Shown: positions 51,914 to 60,599, counted from the first letter of the stretch. The stretch is DNA of 64,000 bases from G963663315 sp963668255 (GCA_965116595.1 OZ220708.1:1178001-1242000), one strand, 5' to 3'. The notes: generated by a model not told the origin, from the letters alone. Translations and numbers: made by a program.

Positions 51914-53161
51914 ATGGGTGAGACAAAACAGCATGTCGCGGTTATCGGTGCAGGAATTGCCGGAGTAAGCTGTGCACTGTGGCTCCAGAAAAAGGGATTC
52001 AAGGTTACCCTGGCAGACGGCAATGAGCCCGGTTCGATAACCTCTTCCGGTAATGCCTGCTCCATCGCAGATCACGCTTGCATCCCGGTCAACGACCCTG
52101 AGCTGATCAGGCGGTTGCCATTGTTGATGTTTGGCAGGGAAAGCCCGTTAAGCATTGATCCCTGGTATGCCCTGACCCACCTTCAATGGATGCTGTCCTT
52201 CCTGAAACACTGTCGGCAGCGGGAAGTCAGAAAAACCATCAACGCACTGGGCCTTATCCTGAAGAACACCAATGCCGGGCTGGATCCGCTGATTTCGCTG
52301 ACCGGAACCGGCGATCTGTTCGCCATCAACGGTTGCCTGCAAGTTTATGAAACCGCTCTGGAGTTTGAAAAAGACCGGGTCCGCCATCAGATCCGGGCAG
52401 ATCAGGGGGTTGAATTTTCTGAAGTCAACCGCGATGAAATTATTGATCTCGAACCCAATCTGAATCACAGGTTCGAAAAAGGCATCATTTTCAGGCATAC
52501 GCGACAAACCCTCAATCCGAAAACCCTGGTAAGCCGGTTTTTCCAGCACTTCATAGAGGCGGGGGGGAATTTCGTTTCCGACCATGTCCGTGGTATTGCC
52601 CACACCCCGAACGGCATCCGAATTTATCTTCACAGCAAGAGTTCTTTGTTGGCGGACAAGGTCGTGATCAGTTGCGGCGCATTTTCCAGACAGATCAAGG
52701 GTTGCGGTTCAGAAAAACTCCCCCTGGATACCGAAAGGGGCTACCACATCCAGTTTGCCGGCTTGCAGGATATGGTCAACCGCCCTGTGTCCTGGGTCGG
52801 AAGCGGATTTTATGCAACCCCGATGAACGAAGGTTTGCGCGTTGCCGGTACAGTGGAGATCGCCGGGTTGTCACCAAGTAAGAACAGGAAGGTTCTGGAC
52901 TACATGATCCGTAAATCCCGACAAATGCTGAATTTACCTGAAAGCCCGACCTCCGACTGGCTTGGCTTCCGGCCCACCATGCCGGATTCGCTCCCCGTGA
53001 TCGGCCCCTCGACCGACTCGCCCGACACCTGGTACGCCTTCGGCCATCATCACCTTGGCCTTACCCTGGCGGGCATAACCGGCAAGCTGATCGCAGAACT
53101 GATTGCAGATGAACCACCCTGCATGGACATCCAGCCCTTCTCCCCGTCCCGCTTCAATTGA
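51914..53161 (+). CDS. DadA-like FAD-dependent D-amino-acid dehydrogenase
   Basis: 415 aa DAO fold. FAD motif VIGAGIAGVSCALWLQ (residues 10-25); C-terminal YAFGHHHLGLTLAGITGKL (about 374-392), typical of DadA and related amine dehydrogenases. ATG at 51914, 2 nt after the DUF2237 stop. Oxidises an amino acid or amine and feeds electrons to the membrane; substrate unproven. No alanine racemase is adjacent. Confidence 0.8.
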   Translation: MGETKQHVAVIGAGIAGVSCALWLQKKGFKVTLADGNEPGSITSSGNACSIADHACIPVNDPELIRRLPLLMFGRESPLSIDPWYALTHLQWMLSFLKHCRQREVRKTINALGLILKNTNAGLDPLISLTGTGDLFAINGCLQVYETALEFEKDRVRHQIRADQGVEFSEVNRDEIIDLEPNLNHRFEKGIIFRHTRQTLNPKTLVSRFFQHFIEAGGNFVSDHVRGIAHTPNGIRIYLHSKSSLLADKVVISCGAFSRQIKGCGSEKLPLDTERGYHIQFAGLQDMVNRPVSWVGSGFYATPMNEGLRVAGTVEIAGLSPSKNRKVLDYMIRKSRQMLNLPESPTSDWLGFRPTMPDSLPVIGPSTDSPDTWYAFGHHHLGLTLAGITGKLIAELIADEPPCMDIQPFSPSRFN

Positions 53162-53181
53162 TGCCCCCTGTCAAATACCCC

Positions 53182-54117
53182 TCATCGAAAATACTTCATT
53201 ACATTCGACCTGGTCTGTTCCCAGCCCTGATCAAGCACCCGGATAATTTCTTCCGGTAAAGGCCCGCCTTTAACCGCAGCCAAATTATCCTGCAGATGAT
53301 TTAACCGGCTGGCGCCCAGAATGATTCCATCACCCTGTGCGTCAGAGAGTCTGGAATGATGAACCAGCCATCTGAGTGCTGCATCTGTCGGGGTAATCTG
53401 ATGTTGCGTACATATCTGTGTAAATCTGCTCAATGACTCGAAATACTCTGCTTTCCAGTAACGCCCCCGGTAGCTGTCAAAGTATCTGAATCGACCCGGT
53501 GGCGGTGATTCAGACAATATTTTATGTTTTCCGGTCAGCAGCCCCCCTGCCAAAGGGTTGTAGACATAAAAACTTATATCGTAGTTACGCAGGCAGTCAA
53601 ACAGTTCGCTCTCAACATCGCGAGTCAGGGCGTTGTACATTCCCTGATAAACAACCGGGATCATCCATCTTTTGTGACGACATATCTCGACCACTTCTGC
53701 AACCTGCCAGGCTGCGAAATTACTTAAGCCAAACCTCTTGAACTTGTCTTGCTGATAAAATTCGGCACAAACTGACAAGGTGTCTTCAATCGGCGTCTGT
53801 ATATCCGGAGAATGCAGGTACAGCAAATCAACCGATTCCCTCTGCAACCGCTGCAATGAAGTATTAAACTGAGTACGAACCTCGTCCGGTTTTAACCCAT
53901 CGCCGTCCCAGGGATTGACCTTGGTGGCAATCCTGAATTCGCTTTCACCTCTACCGTCGAGCATTTTCCCGAGCAGCCGCTCAGTATTTCCCTGGTTATA
54001 CTGGTAAGCAGTATCCAGCTCATAACCCCCCTGGTCAGCAAACAGCCCTGTCATCCTGAGAGAATCTCTCTCATTCACCTGGTCCGAAAAAGTCATCGTC
54101 CCGAGAATAATTTTCAT
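53182..54117 (-). CDS. Aldo/keto reductase (AKR7-like)
   Basis: 311 aa TIM-barrel enzyme: ELDTAYQYNQGNTERLLG (residues ~33-50) with catalytic Asp and Tyr, the Lys in RIATKVNPW, and the His in DLLYLHSPD. Closest in feel to aflatoxin-aldehyde reductase (AKR7), which lacks the longer loops. Uses NADPH to reduce aldehydes. Convergent with the dadA-like gene. ATG at 54117; 54118-54310 holds nothing I can name. Confidence 0.82.
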   Translation of the reverse strand: MKIILGTMTFSDQVNERDSLRMTGLFADQGGYELDTAYQYNQGNTERLLGKMLDGRGESEFRIATKVNPWDGDGLKPDEVRTQFNTSLQRLQRESVDLLYLHSPDIQTPIEDTLSVCAEFYQQDKFKRFGLSNFAAWQVAEVVEICRHKRWMIPVVYQGMYNALTRDVESELFDCLRNYDISFYVYNPLAGGLLTGKHKILSESPPPGRFRYFDSYRGRYWKAEYFESLSRFTQICTQHQITPTDAALRWLVHHSRLSDAQGDGIILGASRLNHLQDNLAAVKGGPLPEEIIRVLDQGWEQTRSNVMKYFR

Positions 54118-54310
54118 CTATCCAGATCTCTCATAACTTGAATTTGAGATAACGTCACGAAGGTAGTACCATAATTATAGCTTACTGAACCGACAACTCC
54201 ATGACCGACGACGAAGCGCTTCACCCTACCTTGCATGCAGGACTTAATATTGACGGTTCGCCGGAATCCATTGGGCGTATGCCGTGCCCTGAGCGCGGAA
54301 AAGGGTCCGT

Positions 54311-54610
54311 TCAATGGCCGTATATATTGATGTATTTCAGGCAAATAACCCGCAGGCAGGACGCAATGTTTTTATCATTGGCAACCAGGCATTGGTCATG
54401 GATCATTTCAATCATCTCCGGGAGTTCCTTGTCGAGGTCGCTGGACATTTCTTCCAGTACGCGCCAAAATGCCGTTTCAAGCCGGACTGTAGTGCTATGT
54501 CCATGAATTCTGAAACCTCTTTTCTGGGGGGCGAACTCATTGATCTGGTCCGTCGAACACGCGGCAAACATATGGGTCAACGCATCGGTCGTTTCTATAT
54601 ATATTGACAT
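54311..54610 (-). CDS. Ribbon-helix-helix domain protein
   Basis: 99 aa. The segment RGFRIHGHSTTVRLETAFWRVLEEM (cut here to FRIHGHSTTVRLETAFW, about residues 32-48) with a later NIASCLRVICL matches the RHH_4-type DNA-binding family. ATG at 54610 with a GGGGATCAG ribosome-binding site. It is divergent from the sulfur operon with an 87-nt gap, so it could regulate that operon (inference). Confidence 0.65.
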   Translation of the reverse strand: MSIYIETTDALTHMFAACSTDQINEFAPQKRGFRIHGHSTTVRLETAFWRVLEEMSSDLDKELPEMIEMIHDQCLVANDKNIASCLRVICLKYINIYGH

Positions 54611-54697
54611 AATCTGATCCCCACCCGGTTGGCAATAAATACTACCGTTCACTTTTATTGTATAGGTATATTATCTTGATCGTAAAGAGATGCTGAA

Positions 54698-55189
54698 ATG
54701 GAGTTTTTCCGAAAATCACTTGACCCAGTAATTGCCCTCGCTGCAATAGCGGTCCTGGACGTTTTCCTTTTCGTACAGATAGGCGCCTGGACCGTGGGCG
54801 GGGGTGAAACCATGATGACCGGCCTGATAGCCGAATTCTTTATCGGCGATGCGATCGAGCGAATCCCGTTCTGGCAACTGGTGTTTCAACCGGATGCAAG
54901 TTACTGGAAAATCTACATCAGCCTGGGCATGCTGTTCGGCGCCATTGTCGGGGCTTTGCTCAGCGGTGAATTTTTTATTCGTTATCCGAGAAGGCTGTCT
55001 GAATGGATCATGATCACGATCGGCGGACTGCTGATGGGAGTTGGCATACGGCTGGCCTTTGTCTGCAATGTCAGCACCTTCTTTGGTCTGACGCCTGAAA
55101 TGAACATGGGCGGGTATCTCGCAATCAGTGGCATTATCGCTGGCGCCTGGGCGGGTTCCCTGATCTACAAGCGCGTACTGGGTATGTAA
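54698..55189 (+). CDS. YeeE/YedE family transporter, first half
   Basis: 163 aa, four TM segments, with the conserved GIRLAFVCNVSTFFG (about residues 110-124) holding one of the transport cysteines. YeeE/YedE proteins carry thiosulfate or other sulfur compounds through Cys-lined paths. Here the usual single protein is split in two genes 1 nt apart. First gene of the sulfur operon; ATG at 54698. Confidence 0.83.
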   Translation: MEFFRKSLDPVIALAAIAVLDVFLFVQIGAWTVGGGETMMTGLIAEFFIGDAIERIPFWQLVFQPDASYWKIYISLGMLFGAIVGALLSGEFFIRYPRRLSEWIMITIGGLLMGVGIRLAFVCNVSTFFGLTPEMNMGGYLAISGIIAGAWAGSLIYKRVLGM

Positions 55190-55190
55190 A

Positions 55191-55787
55191 ATGGGAGTCA
55201 TCGCGGAATGTCTGCTGGCTTTTGTATTTGGTTCGGTGGTCGGCCTGCTGGTTCAACGCTCCCGATTCTGCAATACCGCTGCGCTGCGCGACGCCATGTT
55301 GTTCAAAACCTTCCGCAATACCAAGGCGTTACTGGTTGCCATGATGATTCTAACCATCGGCTTCACCGGCTTCATAACCATTGGCGAAGGCAACCCGATG
55401 CGGTTCGATGTCGGCCTGAACCAGGTTGTCGGACTGTTCCTGTTTGGTATCGGCATGGTGCTTGCCGGCGCCTGCACCGTTTCCACCTGGGTGAAGACCG
55501 GTGAAGGCAATATCGGCGCGCTGTGGGCTCTGGTCTTTACCTTTGTCGGGATGTTTCTGTTTTCTTTGGTATGGTCCTTTACCTACTGGCCTCCGTCGCC
55601 GGCGACCATGAGTGGTGAACCTGCCCTGCAGGGACTGCAATTTGGATATGCCAATGCTGGCACACTTCAGGAAAAAACAGGCATTCCGGCGATTTTCTTC
55701 GGCTTGCTGCAATTCGCTGTATTATTGGCAATTTACCGGGCTATACTGAGAAAAGAGAAGCCGGCAACACAAAAACAGACCATTTAA
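55191..55787 (+). CDS. YeeE/YedE family transporter, second half
   Basis: 198 aa with about five TM segments. Two Cys-bearing signature loops: RSRFCNTAALRDAM (residues ~23-36) and GMVLAGACTVSTW (about 87-99). Together with the upstream half it should make a complete thiosulfate/sulfur permease. ATG at 55191, one nt after the first half's stop; followed by a TusA-like gene after 23 nt. Confidence 0.83.
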   Translation: MGVIAECLLAFVFGSVVGLLVQRSRFCNTAALRDAMLFKTFRNTKALLVAMMILTIGFTGFITIGEGNPMRFDVGLNQVVGLFLFGIGMVLAGACTVSTWVKTGEGNIGALWALVFTFVGMFLFSLVWSFTYWPPSPATMSGEPALQGLQFGYANAGTLQEKTGIPAIFFGLLQFAVLLAIYRAILRKEKPATQKQTI

Positions 55788-55810
55788 CTGACTTAAACTT
55801 AATATACGGC

Positions 55811-56116
55811 ATGGGATTATTTACTAAAAGAAAACAGGAACCTGAGTCCGGGAGCACGACGGAAGTCGTCCTGGATGACGGACAGGCGATTGCAATAAAT
55901 AACGTGGTCGATTGTATTGGCGACTCCTGCCCGAGGCCACAGTTGATGACCAAAAGCGCCTTGAACAAGGCATTGAGCGGCTTTGTTCTTGATATTCATG
56001 TTGACAATCCGACATCGATGGAAGCCCTCCCGGCGGTGATTACTGAAAATGGAGGAGCTCACCTGGCGACATTGCGCCAGAAAAAGTACTGGCAGGTGCT
56101 GGCCAGAAAAACCTGA
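55811..56116 (+). CDS. tusA: TusA-like sulfur carrier
   Basis: 101 aa. About 30 residues of charged N-terminal extension precede a TusA domain with the reactive Cys in DSCPRPQLMTKSAL (about residues 38-51), a form of CPxP. TusA carries persulfide sulfur between rhodaneses and DsrE/TusD-type proteins, both of which are encoded downstream. ATG at 55811. Confidence 0.82.
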   Translation: MGLFTKRKQEPESGSTTEVVLDDGQAIAINNVVDCIGDSCPRPQLMTKSALNKALSGFVLDIHVDNPTSMEALPAVITENGGAHLATLRQKKYWQVLARKT

Positions 56117-56130
56117 GTGGATAAAACGCC

Positions 56131-56340
56131 GTGACCAGACAACTTCAGCTTTCCCTGTTTACTGGACTGACCGCAATCCTGTCTGTTTTTTGCCTGGTTT
56201 ATATCCTGACCACATCACCGGACTACCTCGGCAAAACCAGTCATGGCACCCCTTTTTTCACCCCTCCCCTGATCAATCCTGAAACCGGCGAAGCGATTGA
56301 GCTGGATGAGTTGATCAGACATTACAAATTCGGAGATTAA
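56131..56340 (+). CDS. Small membrane protein of the sulfur operon (A)
   Basis: 69 aa, one N-terminal TM segment (residues ~9-28, FTGLTAILSVFCLVYILTT) and a short periplasm-facing or cytosolic tail rich in Pro and Glu. No family recognised. GTG at 56131, 14 nt after tusA. It sits in a run of three small membrane proteins, which suggests subunits of one membrane complex (inference). Confidence 0.6.
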   Translation: MTRQLQLSLFTGLTAILSVFCLVYILTTSPDYLGKTSHGTPFFTPPLINPETGEAIELDELIRHYKFGD

Positions 56341-56344
56341 ACTT

Positions 56345-56431
56345 TTGGATATTGGAACCACGCTCCACCTGATTACCTTCATCGTTGCGATGTATGCCAT
56401 GTACATAAGCTTCGTCCGCGATGACCCCTGA
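56345..56431 (+). CDS. Very small membrane protein of the sulfur operon (B)
   Basis: 28 aa from a TTG at 56345: one hydrophobic helix (LHLITFIVAMYAMYISFV) with charged ends (MDIGTT... RDDP). GGAG lies about 10 nt upstream. It fills the gap of only 103 nt between the 69-aa and 90-aa genes. Plausible small subunit of a membrane complex, like the tiny CcoQ-type peptides; too short for proof. Confidence 0.4.
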   Translation: MDIGTTLHLITFIVAMYAMYISFVRDDP

Positions 56432-56443
56432 CGGATTCGAACC

Positions 56444-56716
56444 ATGACGCACCTCAAAATGATCTCTTTCTGCACGCTCTGCCTGCTGGCGGCAGTCGTC
56501 CTGAGCGCAGTGTTGTTCCCGTATAGCGCGATGACCCGCGAACAGGTGATGTCCGCGCAGCAACCCGTACCGATGGAAGATTTCGACCTGATCGACCTTG
56601 GAGAAGACTACGGCCAACTATCCGTGTTCGACCTGATCGGTTATTACATTGACAATCCGCCAAAACCTGCGACTTTGGACAATGCGCCCAGGAAAAAACA
56701 TTTCGGCGGTTGCTAG
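56444..56716 (+). CDS. Small membrane protein of the sulfur operon (C)
   Basis: 90 aa, one N-terminal TM segment (residues ~8-28), then an acidic soluble stretch and a C-terminus KKHFGGC ending in Cys after Gly-Gly, which could carry sulfur or anchor a metal (speculation). ATG at 56444. Its last 35 nt overlap the next gene in another frame. No family recognised. Confidence 0.6.
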   Translation: MTHLKMISFCTLCLLAAVVLSAVLFPYSAMTREQVMSAQQPVPMEDFDLIDLGEDYGQLSVFDLIGYYIDNPPKPATLDNAPRKKHFGGC

Positions 56717-57575
56717 CGCCGCCGCGTCCGGCATGATCGGCCTTGTCCTGACCTTGGGAGCGGTTTACGGGAAAAATCCGGATGGGCTGTTTAAAGTATC
56801 GAAACAGTCTGAAATCAAAACCCTTGAAGCGAATGGCGTGAAGCTGGTTTTTATAGACACCCGTTCAGTAGCAAGCTGCTTGTCGAGCGGGTTTGCCGGA
56901 ACATGGTGTATGCCTCCTGATCACTTCCTTTATCCGGATGGGCGACTGGCAGGTTTTCGGGATATCAACTGGCTGGTTGGCACTTATGGCTTGATGGAAG
57001 ACAGCGTTGCCATCGTGTTCGGTGATGTTGAAGAAGATGTGCAGTTTGTCGCCGGAGCGCTTTATCTGAGTGGAGTATCCTCAGTAAGATTATGGAAAGG
57101 AGCGACCAGCGGTATTGGTGAACTGACTGGAAGCGGAAGCAACGTCACACGGGGGTTGTTGCGACTCAACTACTTCGCGAATCCGGTGCGCGATCAGTAC
57201 ATTGCCCTTGACAGCGAACTGCGTTCCTTTTTCGGGCAAGGTTCCGACCTGTCCAAAAGCTCTGCCGGAACCGGGTCGGGTCAAGTCTTTCAGGTCGTGG
57301 GAGACGGGTCGGAAACGGGTCGGCGACTGGTGGTTGCCGAAACTCCCCGTCAGGCGCTGATTACATTCGTGCAGAGCCTGCTGCTGACTTCCCCGGACGG
57401 ACTTCGGGTTCATATTGACGGCTTGCAGGGAAGGTCGCTTGAAGACATGGGCTATCACGCCATCCCGGGATGGCGAGATTATTTCACCCGGGTTCTGCTT
57501 TTCTCCTTCGCGCTTCTCATTGCATGGGGTGGTTTCAGGTTATGGTCGATGTTTTACTCCCGGACCAGAATATGA
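56682..57575 (+). CDS. Membrane-anchored rhodanese-like protein
   Basis: 297 aa from ATG 56682. N-terminal TM (about residues 10-32), a rhodanese-like fold (~48-150: VKLVFIDTRSVASCLSSGFAG; VAIVFGDVEEDVQFVAGALYLSGV; VRLWKG), a longer periplasmic part, and a C-terminal TM (~272-295). At the usual persulfide Cys the sequence reads FGDVEED, so the catalytic Cys seems missing. Stop overlaps the dsrE-like start (ATGA). A docking or scaffold role for sulfur relay is likely (inference). An upstream in-frame start at 56649 is possible. Confidence 0.65.
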   Translation: MRPGKNISAVASAAASGMIGLVLTLGAVYGKNPDGLFKVSKQSEIKTLEANGVKLVFIDTRSVASCLSSGFAGTWCMPPDHFLYPDGRLAGFRDINWLVGTYGLMEDSVAIVFGDVEEDVQFVAGALYLSGVSSVRLWKGATSGIGELTGSGSNVTRGLLRLNYFANPVRDQYIALDSELRSFFGQGSDLSKSSAGTGSGQVFQVVGDGSETGRRLVVAETPRQALITFVQSLLLTSPDGLRVHIDGLQGRSLEDMGYHAIPGWRDYFTRVLLFSFALLIAWGGFRLWSMFYSRTRI

Positions 57576-57869
57576 GCCTGCTTTTTATTGTGACCCATCC
57601 AGCATCCGGCGCTTACCTCGCCGGCCTCGGAGCAGCCTGTATCAGGCAGCAGGTTGACTTCATGCTGTTCTTTACCGGAGATGGCGTGATTACGCTGCAT
57701 CGCGACCAGGAATGTCTGGAATACATATTAAATCACGCCGAAGAAGCCGTTGCCTGTGAGTTTTCCTGGCATCAGAAAATGACCAGATCAGATTTGCCCG
57801 ATCACACAGGGCAGTCAGACAGACCACAGCAGGATGCTGGGGCTGGCTGAAAAAGTGGTGTCACTATGA
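57572..57869 (+). pseudogene. DsrE-like sulfur relay gene with a frameshift
   Basis: Starts ATG 57572 (overlaps the previous stop): MSLLFIVTHPASGAYLAGLG, then VDFMLFFTGDGVITL and VACEFSWHQK, the DsrE/TusD fold. The frame then runs into unrelated residues and stops at 57850, whereas the next frame continues CPITQGSQTDHSRM...EKVVSL to a stop at 57867-57869, the expected C-terminus. One extra base between about 57783 and 57795 explains it. Joined length would be 98 aa. Probably sequencing error or early decay; the intact protein would pass sulfur to DsrF/DsrH. Confidence 0.6.
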
Positions 57870-58148
57870 ACCACGGCGCGAGAAAAAACAGTAGTCGTCA
57901 TCGCACGCCGGGATCCGGTCGAAGCGATGCGTGTGGCCGCCGGCATCACCGTGTTCGGCCACCGGGTTTCACTGGTGTTCGCCCATGGCCTGCTGGAGTT
58001 GTCACCAGAAATAGTGGAAGGCGCCGAGCTGATTGAACTTGCGGATGTGGCGCCATTCTCTTTGTTCGATGATCCCGAAGTTCTGGACTTACCCGCGCAT
58101 TTGTTTGCAGACCTGCTTGAAAAATCGGACGCAGTTATCAATGTTTGA
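57866..58148 (+). pseudogene. DsrF-like sulfur relay gene with a frameshift
   Basis: ATG 57866 overlaps the restored dsrE stop by 4 nt. It reads MNHGAR and then loses frame at a run of six A (57883-57888); removing one A gives KTVVVIARRDPVEAMRVAAGI and on through HRVSLVFAHGLLE to the stop at 58146. The DsrF/TusC fold is evident (93 aa when restored). No start codon exists in the downstream frame before 57927, which supports a frameshift rather than a short gene. It overlaps the next gene by 8 nt. Confidence 0.6.
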
Positions 58149-58356
58149 ATCTGGCCTGTCTGCCGACGACAAATTCTCGATTCTGGTTCTTGAAACAGAA
58201 CTTCATGACCGGAATGGCGTACCCGCCGCCTTGCAGGAACTCGGCAGGAACTCACTCGTCACTGAGGTCACCGTGAACCCTGCAATGGCAAAACCAACCG
58301 ATTGGGATTCAGCATTGCAAGCAATACTGAATCATGATCAATGTATAACGCTCTGA
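58141..58356 (+). CDS. DsrH/TusB-like small protein
   Basis: 71 aa from ATG 58141. The central FSILVLETELHD and the end PTDWDSALQAILNHDQCITL resemble the C-terminal part of TusB/DsrH. Shorter than the usual 90-100 aa, and the conserved Cys of DsrH near the C-terminus would be the Cys in HDQC. With dsrE and dsrF it completes a DsrEFH/TusBCD-like set. Confidence 0.55.
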   Translation: MFESGLSADDKFSILVLETELHDRNGVPAALQELGRNSLVTEVTVNPAMAKPTDWDSALQAILNHDQCITL

Positions 58357-58387
58357 GTAAGAGCTCACCAATAATGAGGGGAAGACC

Positions 58388-59316
58388 ATGAAAAATCTTA
58401 TAAAAATGATTGCGCTGGCAGGCGCAATGAGTATCAGCCTGACCGCTCTGGCTGCTGAACCGGTAGTCGACGCGGCCTGGGTCAAGGCACATTCGTGTGA
58501 CGGGAACGTGCGCGTGCTGGATGTTCGGAATCCGCTGGATGGAAGTTCGAAAACCGATTACCTGAAGGGACATATTCCTTGTGCCGTACATACCAATTAC
58601 CTGAAAGATGGCTGGCGGTCGACGGTTAACAATGTTCCGGCGCAACTCTCCAACCCGGATGATCTGGCAAAAATCATCGGCGGTCTGGGTATTGACAACG
58701 ATACCCATGTGGTGATTTCCCATAATGGCAAGAATGCGCTGGACATGGGCAGCGCTACACGTATTTACTGGACTTTTAAAGTGCTGGGACATGACCGGGT
58801 GTCTATCCTGAATGGGGTTACCGCGGCTACACCAGTGATCCGGAAAATGAAATTGAAAAAGGCAACAACAAGCCCGAACCCAAAACATTTACCGTTTCAC
58901 TGCGTCCGGAGATGATTGCCACCAAGGAGGACGTGAAAATGGCGATCGATGATGGCTCTACCGCGTTGGTTGACATTCGCCCCACGCATCAGTTTCTGGG
59001 CATCAACCGCCATCCCAGATCAAAACGCTTCGGCACCATTCCTTCAGCCAAAAGCTTTCCTGAAAGTTGGGCGACCAACAATGGTGGCGGCTCCTTCCGC
59101 AGTGCTGCAGACCTGAAACAACTGTATGCCGCTGCCGGCCTGGAAACAGGTGGGAAACAGATCAACTTCTGCAATACCGGACACTGGGCCTCGCTGGGAT
59201 GGTTTGTTTCCCACGAACTGCTCGGTAACCAGGAAGCGACTATGTATGACGGTTCGATGGTCGAGTGGAGCGCCGATGAAAGCCTGCCGATATATCGACA
59301 GGTAACACTTGAATAA
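58388..59316 (+). pseudogene. Periplasmic two-domain rhodanese with a frameshift
   Basis: ATG 58388; signal peptide residues 1-22 (MIALAGAMSISLTALAA). Two rhodanese domains: the first (VRVLDVRNPLDG; HIPCAVH) lacks an active Cys, the second has FCNTGHWASLGW with the persulfide Cys. The frame breaks at a run of four G (58814-58817): adding one G joins ILNG to GYRGYTSDPENE...KPEPKTFTVSLRPE and on into the second domain, total 309 aa. As given, the first frame stops at 58915 and a second frame runs 58912-59316. Likely a sequencing error or recent mutation. Confidence 0.65.
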
Positions 59317-59974
59317 TGCCATTCGAGCGCTTTGCCTGATTCTCGTTTCTGCGGCTCCAAATGGAATCGGCGCCGCAGACCCCACCCGGAATTTGAACAA
59401 CAACCTGTTATGCCCCGCAGAATTACTGGTTTTACAGTCTGATGTGAGGCAATACCAGGAAACGTATAGTCAGAACCCCAGGAAAACCGGCCTTGAGAAC
59501 CGGGCCAGAGTTGCGTTATCCACCCTGGCTGTGATTTGTCGGCGGTATCTGGATGTCAGGCAGGCAAGGCACCCGGACCGTGAAGCAAACGACCGGGAGT
59601 TCATTGCCGATATTCGTCAACTGTCAATGGATTTTGCCGACAACAGAATTGAGCCGTTTGAAACCCGGATCAAAGCCCTGATTGAGCAAGCTCCGCTGCC
59701 GTTGCAACTCTTCCGGATTGATCGGGAAGGGCCTGACGATGAAAACCAGGCTGGTGAAATCTATCGACAATATTGTCACGGATGTCACTCGAATACGGAC
59801 CCGTCAAGCCCCAATCCGGCGTATGGACTGGCAGACATGGCCAGACAACTGCCTGAAAACGAGTTTGTCGCCCGAATGTGGCTCGGGGTCAAGGGAACCC
59901 CGGATATTGGCCTGTCAAATCCGCTCACTCCACTTGAAATCAGCGCCATGCGGCGGTATTTACTTTCCCAGTAA
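59309..59974 (+). CDS. Periplasmic c-type cytochrome
   Basis: 221 aa. Signal peptide (ALCLILVSAAPNGIGA, cleaved near residue 22), a helical middle (~35-140) of unknown kind, and a C-terminal cytochrome c domain with CHGCH (about residues 155-159) and a possible Met ligand in SAMRRYL or RMWLG. Start TTG at 59309 overlaps the rhodanese stop. It probably takes electrons from sulfur oxidation in the periplasm (inference from the operon). Confidence 0.78.
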   Translation: MNNAIRALCLILVSAAPNGIGAADPTRNLNNNLLCPAELLVLQSDVRQYQETYSQNPRKTGLENRARVALSTLAVICRRYLDVRQARHPDREANDREFIADIRQLSMDFADNRIEPFETRIKALIEQAPLPLQLFRIDREGPDDENQAGEIYRQYCHGCHSNTDPSSPNPAYGLADMARQLPENEFVARMWLGVKGTPDIGLSNPLTPLEISAMRRYLLSQ

Positions 59975-60150
59975 ACGCTCCATGTCTGCTTTCACACTGC
60001 AAGCCGATTCAACCGCCTGCATAGCTGTCCTGTGCATTCTGGCAAGCACACAGGAACCCTCCTCCATCAGGTACGGGCTGTAAACAGGCCTTCCTTCAGG
60101 TGAAATTCTTACGGCGAACTTCCTGGATTGTTCACCGCAGAGGCCTGTCT

Positions 60151-60173
60151 GTGGCCAGTTGAAAACTGGCCAC
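60151..60173. terminator. Perfect hairpin between the cytochrome and cspA
   Basis: 10-bp perfect stem GTGGCCAGTT/AACTGGCCAC with a 3-nt loop. It lies between convergent genes; neither side has a U-run, so it may be a Rho-aided or bidirectional terminator. 59975-60150 otherwise shows only an unsupported minus-strand frame. Confidence 0.45.
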
Positions 60174-60179
60174 GAAGAA

Positions 60180-60392
60180 CTAAACGGGGGTAACGTTATC
60201 CGCTTGGGGACCTTTCTCCCCATTAGTTATTTCAAACGTTACCTGCTGACCATCGTATAATGTTTTCCTGCCTTCGCCATTAATTGCACGATAGTGGACA
60301 AAAACATCAGTTTCCCCTTCTCTCTCGATAAAGCCAAAACCTTTGGCATCGTTAAACCATTTTACGGTTCCGGTTACCAGATTACCTGACAT
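60180..60392 (-). CDS. cspA: Cold-shock protein, CspA family
   Basis: 70 aa OB-fold with RNP1 KGFGFIE (residues ~18-24) and RNP2-like DVFVHY (about 29-34). ATG at 60392 with AAGAGG five nt upstream. The 207-nt upstream gap (60393-60599) is AT-rich with a candidate TACACT -10, leaving a long leader, as is typical for cold-regulated csp mRNAs. Binds single-stranded RNA/DNA. Confidence 0.92.
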   Translation of the reverse strand: MSGNLVTGTVKWFNDAKGFGFIEREGETDVFVHYRAINGEGRKTLYDGQQVTFEITNGEKGPQADNVTPV

Positions 60393-60599
60393 ACTAACCT
60401 CTTACTTCTATTAATGAGCCGCTTGGCGGCTGAAAAAGCCAGCTTTCTGATAAAGCCGTCTTCGAACAATACGAATAGATAACAAAACACTCTTATCACC
60501 GTATTCAGATGGAAGTGTAGCACTTTTGCAAACAATGCAATAAGTTTATTTGAAATTATGGTCAACTATATCGAAAGTAAAACCGGATGTGACCGCTTG

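Noticed and set aside
59960..60223. 87-codon minus-strand frame after cspA
   Set aside because: It overlaps the cspA end and the perfect hairpin and shows no recognisable family pattern.
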